From contig JAUCBJ010006960.1 in the NCBI GenBank assembly GCA_032718475.1, positions 62,001-126,000 of the forward strand: 64,000 nucleotides of DNA. Direction: 5' to 3'. The translations under genes were made by a program, and so were the position numbers. Origin of the DNA: Nemertoderma westbladi. Lineage: Eukaryota > Xenacoelomorpha > Nemertodermatida > Nemertodermatidae. The stretch's first letter is position 1; each line of letters begins with the position of its first letter. Positions 21,136 to 31,931 of the stretch are shown here, piece by piece. The notes beneath the pieces were generated by a model. It had not been told where the DNA came from. It was given only the letters and a program-made list of their open reading frames with translations, and did no database searches.

Positions 21136-21658
21136 CCGCTCCCAGAAAATGGGATTTAAGTCTATAAAATATACAAAATCACAGTTTCTAAAATACGAGA
21201 ATACTCTAAACAGTTAGTCTTTCTTGCGCAGACGGCGTTTACGCAGTTTTTTAAAGCTAGCAAGAGTCTTTTTCTCTTTGGGGCGAGCCACTTTACAAGG
21301 AGGGCTATAACTCCTGGGTGAAGGGTGCAATATGATTGCATCAGAAGGCGTGGGATTATAGTCGGGGTATCCGCCGTTTCAATATGTTTCTCCTCGAGCT
21401 GATTTTCCTCCGCTCATCGTTGGATACGTTCGTCTAAAACTCTCGCCGAGAATAGGGTCGTCCAAGTTCAATATCGTCTTAGAGACTATGGATTTCCCAA
21501 TCGAACTGGGATAAAGCCAATCCGTTTACCGCTTGGACTTGCTGTTATAATTTAGGTTTATCTGAGCAAACGTAGATTTCTTTTCTGATCTTTGTAGAAT
21601 AGCGTCTATCTCTTTTCGTACAACGCTCTCCTCCACCTTGATGACAGGTGGTATCGTG
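21136..21658 (-). other. BEL-1 3' non-coding region
   Basis: Between the accessory frame and the 3' LTR. It ends (minus sense) in CTGGGAGCGG, the presumed polypurine tract, directly against the LTR. BEL-2 has a near-identical CTTGGAGCGG at the same place. Confidence 0.5.
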
Positions 21659-22550
21659 TTAAACGGGAACGATTCCGATTATACGATTGAATGGCGATAT
21701 CGGGTGCCCGTGCCCCAATCCGGCCAGGTAAGATGGGCGGATATTTAGGGAGCCCACAACCTGAGTGCCACCGACTAACGGTTCGGGTAACACTGGATCT
21801 CTGAACGGTAAGTACAGCTCGGGAGGATCCGTAATACTATTAGGATCGAGAGTTTGAGGTATCACTTGGGAATGAGGAGGTCTGACCGAGTATTCCGGAA
21901 CTCTGATCATGGGTTTATTCAATGATCGCTTAAGGCGCGCGACCGTAGGTGATACGTCGAAAAGGTTTCGCTCGAAACTCCCATAAGTATATCGCGTAAA
22001 ACTGTGTTTAGCGCAACGTCTCCGCGGATGTTTATGCCTTTCGATTTGCTGGTTAGGTCTGGGGCATTCGTCACAGTAATACCAAAGACGCACGTCTTGA
22101 AGGGGAAACGCGGGTGATCGCTCTCCAGTTTACAATATTCCTCCATCTGTTCGAAGCTATCTGGAACGACAGGTAACGGTCGATCGGCGGTAAGATACAT
22201 CATCGTAAAATAGAGCCGTTTGAGTTCCATCATAGGATCTGGATGTATACCTTGAGGATATCGAGTTTCGAGGTTTTGTTGACTGGCAACATTGAGATAG
22301 GTCTCTCTTAGGAATTCTAGATAATCGTTGAAACCGTTACGTTTATCAGGTTCTTCAACGTCTTCTCTTTCGAGTTTGTTTCGAATAGGATTTTCGCATT
22401 AGAATTTTGGTTTATCGTTTCGACTCCTCTGGGTAGGATATGTTCGATATAGTCCGTATCGCGCAAATCGATAGAATGGTCAATGGTTAAGAAGTCCATA
22501 TACATACCATTACAATGCGCGCAGCGAGCGGTGAACTCTCCACAGTCCAA
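21659..22550 (-). pseudogene. BEL-1 accessory ORF downstream of pol position, frameshifted
   Basis: Three overlapping minus-strand frames (22550-22317, 22233-21919, 22093-21659) look like one protein broken by frameshifts. The first has a CAHC pair and an acidic segment (HSIDLRDTDYIEHI). The last reads NKPMIRVPEYSVRPP, then TLDP, then a Pro-rich end. The last part resembles the BEL-2 accessory protein, which has NPMISIDFSGKRPP followed by TLDP at the same relative position. No signal peptide or membrane segment is visible, so an envelope role is not supported. Function unknown. No clean ATG start is present. Confidence 0.5.
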
Positions 22551-24368
22551 CTCACGCGCAAGTTACTTCCAGGAAATCGTAGGTTCGATATAACGACCAT
22601 CATCCTTCGTAGTAGTTGGACTAGTATCACCGCGTGTCAAGCTATCAACAAACGTTTGAAAGTAGAGTATATAGCTCCCCGATACCAAGACCATCTTCTA
22701 TCAACTCCGTCATATCTGCTATATATGAGTTTATCCATATTATAATGAGTTTATATTTAGGCTAGCGAGCGTCGCTGCCTACCCCAATCAGCCCCCGGAC
22801 AGTGCGAGATCCTCAGCGCCGATGTGTCGTCGCCGCTGTACTTTCGCCAACGACGTAGCCGCACAACGACAACGACAACCGGCACAAGTCACTCGACTGT
22901 CCGTCCCAAAGGCTTAGATACACCTCAGGTTCTTACTGGAGAGTTAGGGTTACTTTCACAATTGCGACTCGCTACTGTAAACACACCTTAGTAGTAACAT
23001 TCGCCTATAAACTCACAAATACCACACACACAACTTGTCACAAATTACACACACTCGGGCCATTTGTCCGTTAGTCAATGCCTTCCAGAATGTCACTGTA
23101 TTATTATGTATCCTTGGATACTAGCAGTGCGCTATTTATTCCCTATGCTATTCAATGGGACAAGCTTTCTATTGTTCTTTTAACTCAATTCTAATTCTAG
23201 CGTGGTTGTTGCTATGGTGACATTATGCAAAGCTAGCGGTAGAATTAGGGTAATTCCAATGCATACAGATCTGGGATGTTATTTAATAGTAATTCTTTAA
23301 TGATCAATGTTCTGTTTTATACATGACTCTATGAATTTTATCGGCTATTGACTATGTTTGGGAGACTTTCGCACACTCATACGCATGATAAGATAAATCT
23401 CCGCTCCCGTGATCTATTAATTAATGGAATTTTGGGAATGTTATAAATTGCGTAAAAATGGCAATTTATTAAATTCATTAAAAGGCATGAATTTAAATTA
23501 TTCCCTGAAATTTTATTATTTAATAATTAAATGGACATATTTTGATTCTAGAATATGTCTGGGGACACAAGATCCTTAATTCTATGACAATTGTCTTTTT
23601 AAGAATATCGGTAAATGCTACGATATCTTAATTGACTAGAATTGTTGAAGGATCTGAATTTTACAGATTTTGATTTATTAGATTTGCAAATATTAAATAA
23701 TTAATATTTGAGATGGGCACCAATTTATTCCAGAACTTGTCTGGGGACGTTAACCACTGATTCTAAAATTTGTCTTTCAAGTATATCGGTGGGTGCCGCG
23801 ATATCTTAATCGACTAGAATTGCAGATGGTCAAAGGGTTTAACAGATTTATTTTGCGTTATACGCTACTGTTAAAGGGACATCACGCTACTATATGTATT
23901 ATTTAATATACGGTATGAGAGCAATATCGCACGAAGCAATGTCAGTGTGAAGAGGCAAGTCGTTTCCAAGGTCTACCCAGAGCTTGGTTTAGCCGAGACA
24001 CGAGGATCTGAACTTTGCATTCCTAATACTCTGCCTACCAATAATACTTGAATATAGTAGTGGCTTTATTGTACTTTAATAAGTACGGACATTTCATCTT
24101 ACTGTAGTCACGTATTTGTAATGTAATACGGGCAGTAAGGAAGAGAGGAAAAGAATTATTTCTTGCCGTCGCACTAAATATAATATATACGTAATTACGT
24201 ACGCAATAAACACGAATATATTGCACTATTCTACTAAATAATCGCTAAATAAGATTCTACTAAATTAAATAAAACGATTATAATAAAATTACGTAGTAAT
24301 ACATACATAAATATAAAAATAATAAAATAATATAAAATAATAGAGTCACACACCCACTCCATATGTTG
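22551..24368 (-). repeat. BEL-1 spacer with a tandem pair
   Basis: No coding frame of note. At about 23540-23850 two diverged copies of a block of roughly 190 bp stand side by side. Each contains GTCTGGGGAC, an AATTTGTCTTT-like stretch, 'atatcggt', 'cgatatcttaat' and GACTAGAATTG. The integrase that should follow Gag-Pol is missing. Confidence 0.55.
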
Positions 24369-27300
24369 TTACGTTATGGAGTCCCTAGATGTTTGAAGGA
24401 TTAGGGAGGTGGTCGTGGGAAGAGAATCTTGCCTTCCACAGTTTCCGGAGAGTCCTCCATTCCCTTCCGGTAAACACAAACGACCAGCTGGGCGATTGAG
24501 TCGCTGCATCCCGAATACAATTCCAGGTTTCCTCTTCGTCCTGGAATAGTGACGATAGAAACATCGCTCTAAGTACACGACGGCCTTACAAAGCCGATTC
24601 CAGGAGCTATAGTGGTCCGTCGCTCCCTGCAGGAGAGGTGAGAGTCCCTGCGAGACGTCTGATGTTCCAGAGCTCCAATCGCTCTCTCTGATCTTCATGA
24701 AGGATCCACTCGCGGTGGGGAGGTCCAGATCCACGGCGTCGTCCCTGGCAATATGTAATACCGACAGATCTATCCCGGGTTCAAATAACTCCGCTCCACC
24801 CGTCCGGGTTTTAGGTTTAACTTTCTCCGCTCCCTTGGCTGGTCTAATCTCAGTCGGAGTAAGATGGGGAGGCCATTCATCCTCCTTACTCAGGAAGTCG
24901 GGTTCACCTAACCGGTCTGTAGTATCTGTCAGTTCTTGAGGAGTTGCTCCTCTGGAAGCGATGTCAGTTGGATTAAACTTCTTGGGGCAATATCTCCATT
25001 GATCTACATTGGAGCTAATATCGTCATTATCTGAGGAGTATGGTGTTCCCTCAGTTGGGTCGTCTCCCTCACTAGTATCATCTTCCCATTCACTCACCTG
25101 GCAGACGCGATCTTGAAGCAGTCTTTCTCTGAGCGTTCTTCGGGAAGGTCCAGTAAGGTACCAACCTACTCTAGTTCTTACCGCATAGGTCTGAAGTGGT
25201 TGCGGTTGAGCAGGTCGTTTCTCCAATGTCTCCAGCGCCTCATGCGCGTTTTGACCGATTAATATTTGTACTCCAGGATAATCGGTGTCGAATCTAGGGA
25301 TGTTAAGTTGTTGGGCATGATCATCTTCGTCCCAATTATAAGGTTCCACTTGGGTGGTAGCGAAGTTCTTTATTGCCACCATTTTGACTGACCTTATACT
25401 GTATTCTCCTAGTTTATCCTGTGGAGTGGACAACTCACCTATATAATAGTCGGCAGCTACAGTAGAATTCCAAACCTGCATGATCCCTGACATGTTTAGC
25501 TTGGTTCGGAACTTGGGTTGTCCAGCAAAGATGACTTCGGCTAGTTCTTTATCGATGAATGTTCCTGTGCTACCGGAGTCCAGGAGGGCGTTCACTATAT
25601 AGCTCTTCTGAGGTCCGTGGACCCGTAACTGGACTACAGGAAATTCTCGGATTCCTATATTGGAAGTTGGCGCTTTCCAAGATGGTTGTTGATCAGAAGT
25701 AGTTAAGGTAAGGTCGCTGTCTGTGTCTTTCTCATGCATGAGTGCTCGATACACTGCGGTGGTGTTTATTAGGTAACAGGATTCGTTTTGGTCGGAGAAC
25801 TCGTCCGTATAGAATCCTTCCATCTCAGATTGATCAGTGTCGTTCACATCACTGAATTGGACATGTAGTTCGGACTCACTTACCTGACTCGGGCTGTTTC
25901 GTTCGAATTCCGTGTGCAACAAGATATGATGTTTTGCGCCGCACTTTGCACACCTTGCGTCGGAGTAACAGGTTCGCCGTTGGTGTCCTCGTCTGAGGCA
26001 ATTATAACACAACCGCTTATCCCACATGACTTCACGTCTATCCTTTAGTGATTTCCTCAGGAATTTATCACACGCATTTAAACGGTGGGGCCCGTCGCAC
26101 AGCACACATTTCGGCTTGATGTTACTTACTTTAACCTGTGCTATGTGGTGCACACTTGTTCTTTCCTCGGGCTTTCTCACCTGAATTCTTTTAGGAGACG
26201 TAGGAGGGGTTTTTTGTACCGGTTCCCTTCTGTCATTGGGTCGAGACTTGGATTTACTTACCTGGTCTTTAGGCGTTTTATTGACATAATAAGATCTTTC
26301 AGTGTCTTTCCCGCTGTCCTCTCCTTGAGAGGTTTGGCTTTCGCCGTCGTCTGTATAACACATTGGTGTTACCCTTCTCCTAGAAACGGGTTTCTCACTT
26401 ACCTTGTTTTCCAATGTCTTCTCTCTGGACTGCCTTAGGAGCTGTAATTTCACTTCTCTATCTAAGAATGACATGAGATCAGTCATGGTAGGGTCTCGTC
26501 GTTGTTGTTCCATCATATATAACACTTTCTTATCCCAGCGTGTACCTACTCCACCCTTCGGTAAAGTAGAAGCCACTGCTCTAATAACCATAGCACTCTG
26601 ATACTCATGAGACTTACCTAGCCAATCTAATTGTCTGCAGATCTCCTGAATTTCATCGGAAAACTCTATAATCCCGTTGCTAATAAACTTTCGGGGCGCT
26701 ACCAACTTTGCATACAAATACCCAGCTATGTTATTCCTATTACCATACCTGATGTTTAGTGTATCCCAAACTTGTCTTAATCCGTCTGGATGTCCAATAA
26801 ACTTTAACGCCATTAACTTGGGAGATCCTTCCAAGCACTCGATGAGGAATCTAAGTTTCTCTCCATTAGATAGTACAGAGTTCTGTATGTTATCTTTGTA
26901 ATATTCATTAAAAGGTAACCATTTCATCTCATCTCCATTGAACTTGACGATCTCTCCAACCTTTACCGCTTGTCGGGCTTCGGTTCTAGCCATTTGGCGT
27001 GTAAAACTTTCTTGAGCCATCGTATTATTGAATAGAGAATTATCGGTATATAAGTTTCTCGGATTATTATCAAGTCTAGATGAGATATCATTATCAACAG
27101 GTTTATAATTACCCTTAATAGGGTTTACTATAGGAGTTTCTATTTCGCTAGCAGTATAGATGCGTGTAGGCTCCACACCTTGCGCATGGGATACTTCAGA
27201 CCTAACGGGTTGACACATTGTTACAGGGGGTGGTGGTATACCCTTTTGTGTGTTCACTAATTTATCGCGTTCTAGCGCGATACTTTGCTGCACTTCTTGC

Positions 27301-28805
27301 AACTCTAGCCTACTTTCCCTTACTGTGCCCTTGAATTGCTGAACAGTCTCCTGCATCTGCCCGAGCAGGAGATCCATCCCCCGCCGTCTCTCGTCCACCC
27401 ATTCGACCGCCGAAGCGGGAGTCGCCAACGTTGTAGCGGGCGGACGAGGGACAACGGGCGACAAATTATGAATATTTCGCTCGGGGTCCAGGACCTGAAC
27501 TGTCTCCTGGGCAGTTCTACTGGGCACAGGTAGCTTAGTGCTGTGCAGAGGGAATTTAGAGGTAGCTTCAGGGAGCACAGGTGTGTCTATCACCGAAGGG
27601 GTGATTTCAAGAACAGGCCTAATTATTTCAGCCTCATCTACTATAGTAGGGAGTCTTTCTATTTTAATTTTTTGGTCTGTGGGCTCTGTACTACCTAAGT
27701 TGGTGTTATTTAGTTGCCGTCTAACAGCTGGAGGCAAATCAGGCAATTTCTGACGGTGGAATGTTCTTTTACGTCTGCTTAGACGAGATCTATTTCCTTT
27801 GCCTTCAGTATCGGTGGTATCGCCTTCCTCAGATGATGTATAACCTTGTCTTTTGGGAGTAGATCGATTCATCATCTGCATATTACTAGCTGTTAACTGT
27901 TTATTTATGCAGTCTTGATTCTCTTGAAGATTTTCCAACTCCAGTTGGGTGATCTCTTCAGCCGCTCTCCGTTCTGCTTCCGCCACCGCTGCCGCTTTTG
28001 CCGCTGCCGCTTTTGCCTCTGCCGCTGCCGCTTTTGCCTTTGCCTCGGCTTCTGCTGCTGCCGCTTTTGCCTCTGCCACTGCTTCTGCCAAGGTCGCTTT
28101 TCTTTCTGCCTCTGCCACGGCTGCTATCTTTCTGTCTTCTATACGTTTTTTCCTTACTTGTTCTTCCTTTTCTCTAGCGATGCGGAGTTGTTCATCGAAT
28201 TTAGCTTGATTCGCCGCTAACATTTCCGCATCGATTGCGTCCAGCACAAGCTTGGTTCCTTCACTATTAGGGCTAAGCCCCTCCAGCCTTCTCCTCAACT
28301 CGTCATCACCTAAAAAACGTTGATAGTCTGACAGATAGATGTCAATGGCATCTCTCTTTCGCGGCCCCTCCGCTGTCCCTTCGCTTTCTTCTTGAGAAGA
28401 AGTGGCGTCGGTTGATTCTTCATAGGTTGGCCGTTCATCATAAACCGTATCCGCCATCTTCGCTCCGCGTTCGGGCGTCCGCTCAACAGCACCCGAACTA
28501 CTGGAGCTCTCGGGCCGCTGAGAACTAGGTTCTTGGCTAGGAGGTTGCTGCTGTTTGGCAGCTGCTTCTTGATCCCGCTTAACTTGGGCCCGAGTACCGA
28601 TGATAGACCTACGGCGCTTCACTAACTTCGCGAATTGCGAAATTGCTTCTACTAACCTAGGTTCTGACACAGCTACTGTAGGGGTTGTCTTTCTTACAGT
28701 AGGAGGGGTTTCAGACCTCGGTCTGGGATTCTCTATACTCCTATCTGATAAACAGACTGTTGTTTCTAGGAGACTATCTGACAGAGTTTGCCTTGTGTCA
28801 GACAT
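24369..28805 (-). CDS. BEL-1 Gag-protease polyprotein with in-frame loss of RT-RNase H
   Basis: The 1,478-codon frame from ATG 28805 has no internal stop. The N-terminal third is charged with an Ala/Glu/Lys coiled coil (about residues 215-275, AKAAAAEA-type repeats). BEL Gag core sequence follows, then zinc knuckles (CVLCDGPH near 900, CYNCLRRGHQRRTC near 930, CAKCGAKHH near 955). A retropepsin-like site ALLDSGSTGTFID lies near 1070. At about residue 1262 the sequence passes directly to QWRYCPKKFNPTDIASRG, which in BEL-2 and other BEL elements lies at the end of RNase H (WRHCPGVLNPADITSRG in BEL-2). The frame ends before an integrase. It could make virus-like particles but not copy itself. 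Confidence 0.85.
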   Translation of the reverse strand: MSDTRQTLSDSLLETTVCLSDRSIENPRPRSETPPTVRKTTPTVAVSEPRLVEAISQFAKLVKRRRSIIGTRAQVKRDQEAAAKQQQPPSQEPSSQRPESSSSSGAVERTPERGAKMADTVYDERPTYEESTDATSSQEESEGTAEGPRKRDAIDIYLSDYQRFLGDDELRRRLEGLSPNSEGTKLVLDAIDAEMLAANQAKFDEQLRIAREKEEQVRKKRIEDRKIAAVAEAERKATLAEAVAEAKAAAAEAEAKAKAAAAEAKAAAAKAAAVAEAERRAAEEITQLELENLQENQDCINKQLTASNMQMMNRSTPKRQGYTSSEEGDTTDTEGKGNRSRLSRRKRTFHRQKLPDLPPAVRRQLNNTNLGSTEPTDQKIKIERLPTIVDEAEIIRPVLEITPSVIDTPVLPEATSKFPLHSTKLPVPSRTAQETVQVLDPERNIHNLSPVVPRPPATTLATPASAVEWVDERRRGMDLLLGQMQETVQQFKGTVRESRLELQEVQQSIALERDKLVNTQKGIPPPPVTMCQPVRSEVSHAQGVEPTRIYTASEIETPIVNPIKGNYKPVDNDISSRLDNNPRNLYTDNSLFNNTMAQESFTRQMARTEARQAVKVGEIVKFNGDEMKWLPFNEYYKDNIQNSVLSNGEKLRFLIECLEGSPKLMALKFIGHPDGLRQVWDTLNIRYGNRNNIAGYLYAKLVAPRKFISNGIIEFSDEIQEICRQLDWLGKSHEYQSAMVIRAVASTLPKGGVGTRWDKKVLYMMEQQRRDPTMTDLMSFLDREVKLQLLRQSREKTLENKVSEKPVSRRRVTPMCYTDDGESQTSQGEDSGKDTERSYYVNKTPKDQVSKSKSRPNDRREPVQKTPPTSPKRIQVRKPEERTSVHHIAQVKVSNIKPKCVLCDGPHRLNACDKFLRKSLKDRREVMWDKRLCYNCLRRGHQRRTCYSDARCAKCGAKHHILLHTEFERNSPSQVSESELHVQFSDVNDTDQSEMEGFYTDEFSDQNESCYLINTTAVYRALMHEKDTDSDLTLTTSDQQPSWKAPTSNIGIREFPVVQLRVHGPQKSYIVNALLDSGSTGTFIDKELAEVIFAGQPKFRTKLNMSGIMQVWNSTVAADYYIGELSTPQDKLGEYSIRSVKMVAIKNFATTQVEPYNWDEDDHAQQLNIPRFDTDYPGVQILIGQNAHEALETLEKRPAQPQPLQTYAVRTRVGWYLTGPSRRTLRERLLQDRVCQVSEWEDDTSEGDDPTEGTPYSSDNDDISSNVDQWRYCPKKFNPTDIASRGATPQELTDTTDRLGEPDFLSKEDEWPPHLTPTEIRPAKGAEKVKPKTRTGGAELFEPGIDLSVLHIARDDAVDLDLPTASGSFMKIRESDWSSGTSDVSQGLSPLLQGATDHYSSWNRLCKAVVYLERCFYRHYSRTKRKPGIVFGMQRLNRPAGRLCLPEGNGGLSGNCGRQDSLPTTTSLILQTSRDSIT

Positions 28806-31193
28806 GTTTGTTTGTACAGTTGGATGCCTACTGCTATATTACAGTCTAAGCAAGTCTAGTAATTCAGTATTAACTGCTAGCCTAGTAATTAATTACCGAT
28901 ACTGCTACTCAGCGTAGCGTGATATATATAATATATTAGAATACCGGTATGCTTATAGTATATATAAGTATTATTACAGACTAGTTTTATCACAGAATAC
29001 CGGTATAATTTTAGCACAAATATATATAAATATATAATAGGCCTATCGGGAATACCGGTATACAGCTTACAGTTTGTAGCATATATAAGTATAATTCTGG
29101 ACTAGAATTAATTATAAAGTACCGGTATAATTTCAGCCTAAATTTATAGAAATAAAGATAATAGGCCTATCGTAAATACCGGTATGCAGTTTACACTTAT
29201 AGTGTATATATATAAGTATAATTACAAACTAGAATTAATTACAGAATACCGGTATGATTTCAACCTAAAATTTATAGAAATAAATATAATAAGCCTATTG
29301 TAAATACCGGTATATCAATTATTTTAAATAACTAAATTTCTGAATTTTAAGGGTTACTTGGTTACCTTAACTTACTTTATTGCCGTTATTTAAGCAGTAG
29401 TCCAACTGATATTGAGACCTAATTGTTGTATGGCAGGCCTACTATTTATAAATCGTTTGAGTTGATTTATAATATATATATACCCGTTTAACGGGTTTTG
29501 TCAATGTTGAAATAAATGTTATTATTTCTGGGGAGTAATCACTACACAAAGCGGTGCGCTTTCAGTGAAGTGTTACTTATAGGACACTAAAACAAATAAT
29601 GCTAATTTACCTAAGTTACTTAATACTACAAATTACGTACAATTCGGGTGAGATTACAATCTCTAAATAAACACAAAAATTTAATTACAAATACACAAAT
29701 ACGAATTTTTAGGGTAATTTTACAAGAAGTCTACAAACCAGCCTAACAAAGGGTTAGAATATCTGGTTATTACAACGGACAGGGTACTACGGTATTTGAA
29801 AATAATAAGTAGTAGTAAATATACTGCGTTGTCCAGATAGGAAAATACCACCGCCTGACGACCTATAGCCGTATCGCTATAGGTACTACGTTATGTATCA
29901 CGGAGTGTTCCTACCTAGAAGTTAATAGAGCTAATCGAAAGTGCCTATCAACCACTTTACAACACAAATATAATGCCTACACTAATTACTCTCGGAAAGC
30001 ACTGTACACTAAACCCTAAATTAGGTACGAGTACTTGTATAACATATAATCAGTAGTTAAATATACTTGAACAGCTAAAAGAACCACGGCATCTGCTGGA
30101 GTGACCGGTGCACAAAATCACCAGTCTTTACCTACGCCAAGCAGCCCGTGTAGTACCGGGGTTAATTTAACTATAGTGGTATGTATAACAAACACAATTA
30201 TTGTAGGAACAAACTTGGGGAATGAATGTTGCGAATAATCGCATAAACTCTGAATAATAAATATTACACTACACGTACAAACCACTCAAACAAAATGCAG
30301 ACCAAACACTGACAGACTACTATCAAGCCTAAATAAACTACAGGACATGCAGACTCCGAAATGATTAGGTAGTATGCGTTCTAACCCAGTAGTACGACTT
30401 ATTCTTTAGTTGGGGGTTTACCTTACAGCATTGGCTGCCCCTACTTCCTAACCGTTCTTTATCGGACAGAGGCTCTACACACACTGCTATCCGTTCAGAC
30501 CTAATAACAGCCAGACAACTATCCAGCCTACATATTATCTAAATAAATATTATACGCTACCCGTACAGACTTACACAAACAAAGTACAGACTAAACGATG
30601 GCAGACTACTCTCAAGCCTAAATAAACTACAGGACATGCAGACTCCGAAATGATTAGGTTGTGTGCGTTCTAACCCAGTAGTACGACTTATTCTTTAGTT
30701 GGGGGTTTACCTTACAGTATTGGCTGCCCCTACTTCCTAACCGTTCTTTATCGGACAGGTGATCTACACACACTGCAATCCGTTCAGACTTAACAACAAT
30801 CAGACAACAGCTCAGCCTACAAATTGTCTGTACAATCTGATCAGGCTTACACGCCTTCTGTTCAATACTGGCCTACAAATAAATAAAACTGACAGAAATA
30901 AGTAAACCATACAAAGGAATAAGGGGTGATCAATCCCTAATCCCTTAGCAGCCTACAATATACAATATATCAAATCGAATAATACTAATGTACTTATACG
31001 GAAGTACCGGTTAGGACAGTTGGGCCTACGGACCTACAGAAGTACCGGTTCTGGCAGTTGGACCTACGGACCTACGGCAGTACCGGTTCTGGCGGTTGGG
31101 CCTACTGACCTACTGAAGTACCGTTCAGGTTTACCGGTTGACCGGTACTTTCAACTTTATTGCTTACTGCAATAAAGAAGCTATATCCGTTAT
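28806..31193 (-). repeat. BEL-1 5' leader with three sets of tandem repeats
   Basis: The 2.4-kb untranslated leader lies between the 5' LTR and the Gag ATG. At 28925-29320 are about four copies of a unit of roughly 115 bp with AATACCGGTAT palindromes and GGCCTAT. At about 30303-30475 and 30593-30765 is a direct repeat with 'aaataaactacaggacatgc' and 'ttctttagttgggggtttac'. At about 31003-31130 are three copies of a block of about 45 bp (GTACCGGTT...GGCAGTTGGACCTAC). Next to the LTR at 31193 the minus strand reads ATAACGGATATAGC, which does not start with TGG. Confidence 0.7.
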
Positions 31194-31931
31194 TGTTCGC
31201 GCTTTCAGACCTTTGGCAATTTAACCCGCCAAATTAGGATGTCTTCTAGATAATAAATCGCTTTAGCCTCTAACAAGTATTTGATTCACTACACTAGTTG
31301 AAACCAATCTGTGCGCGATCATTCACCCGTTGGATATACCCGGGAGATTGACTTCGACGGCTTAATCGTATTGCTATGTAAGCCTAATGTATTATTCGAC
31401 TGACAGTATTATATAATCTCTGACAATATTATTCACCTTCGGGGAATATTAACAGTTCCTTTAGGACGTGGCGCTCTATCTATATAAACAGAGTTATGAC
31501 TTAAACTACTCACAACGATATGGCTTAGTTACAATTCACATATATGGCGCATTCTTTAGGAAATGCTTCGTTATCAGTCTCACTCATACACAATGCTGCA
31601 CAATACTGCACACTGATCTGCCGATCTTCACTGATTTTAGTCACATATAAAAGGAACACGGACCGAATCATGTAGGGTCTATCAAATAACATTAGATTCA
31701 CTTCAAACCACTTTAACATAAGTCACAATCGTTATATGTAACCTTTCTCTCTTACCTTCGGTATATCAAGAATATTGGGTTTCGGGGTTATTTCTCGTTA
31801 TTCCAAATATAATAATTCATCAACAAATATAATGAATAACCGACAGCAAAGCAGTAATGTTAAGTTAAGTTGCACAGTATGGGCCAGTTAACCAGTGTTA
31901 ACCAGTGCAGATAACATTGAGTTACCCAGTT
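31194..31931 (-). repeat. BEL-1 5' LTR, first part (interrupted by BEL-2)
   Basis: Nearly identical to 19933-20660. It is broken after CAGTT (31927-31931), the duplication made by BEL-2 insertion, and continues at 48208. Confidence 0.9.

Noticed and set aside
27915-28220. Cys/Phe-rich frame on the plus strand resembling a metallothionein-like repeat
   Set aside because: It is the antisense shadow of the Ala/Glu/Lys coiled coil of BEL-1 Gag.
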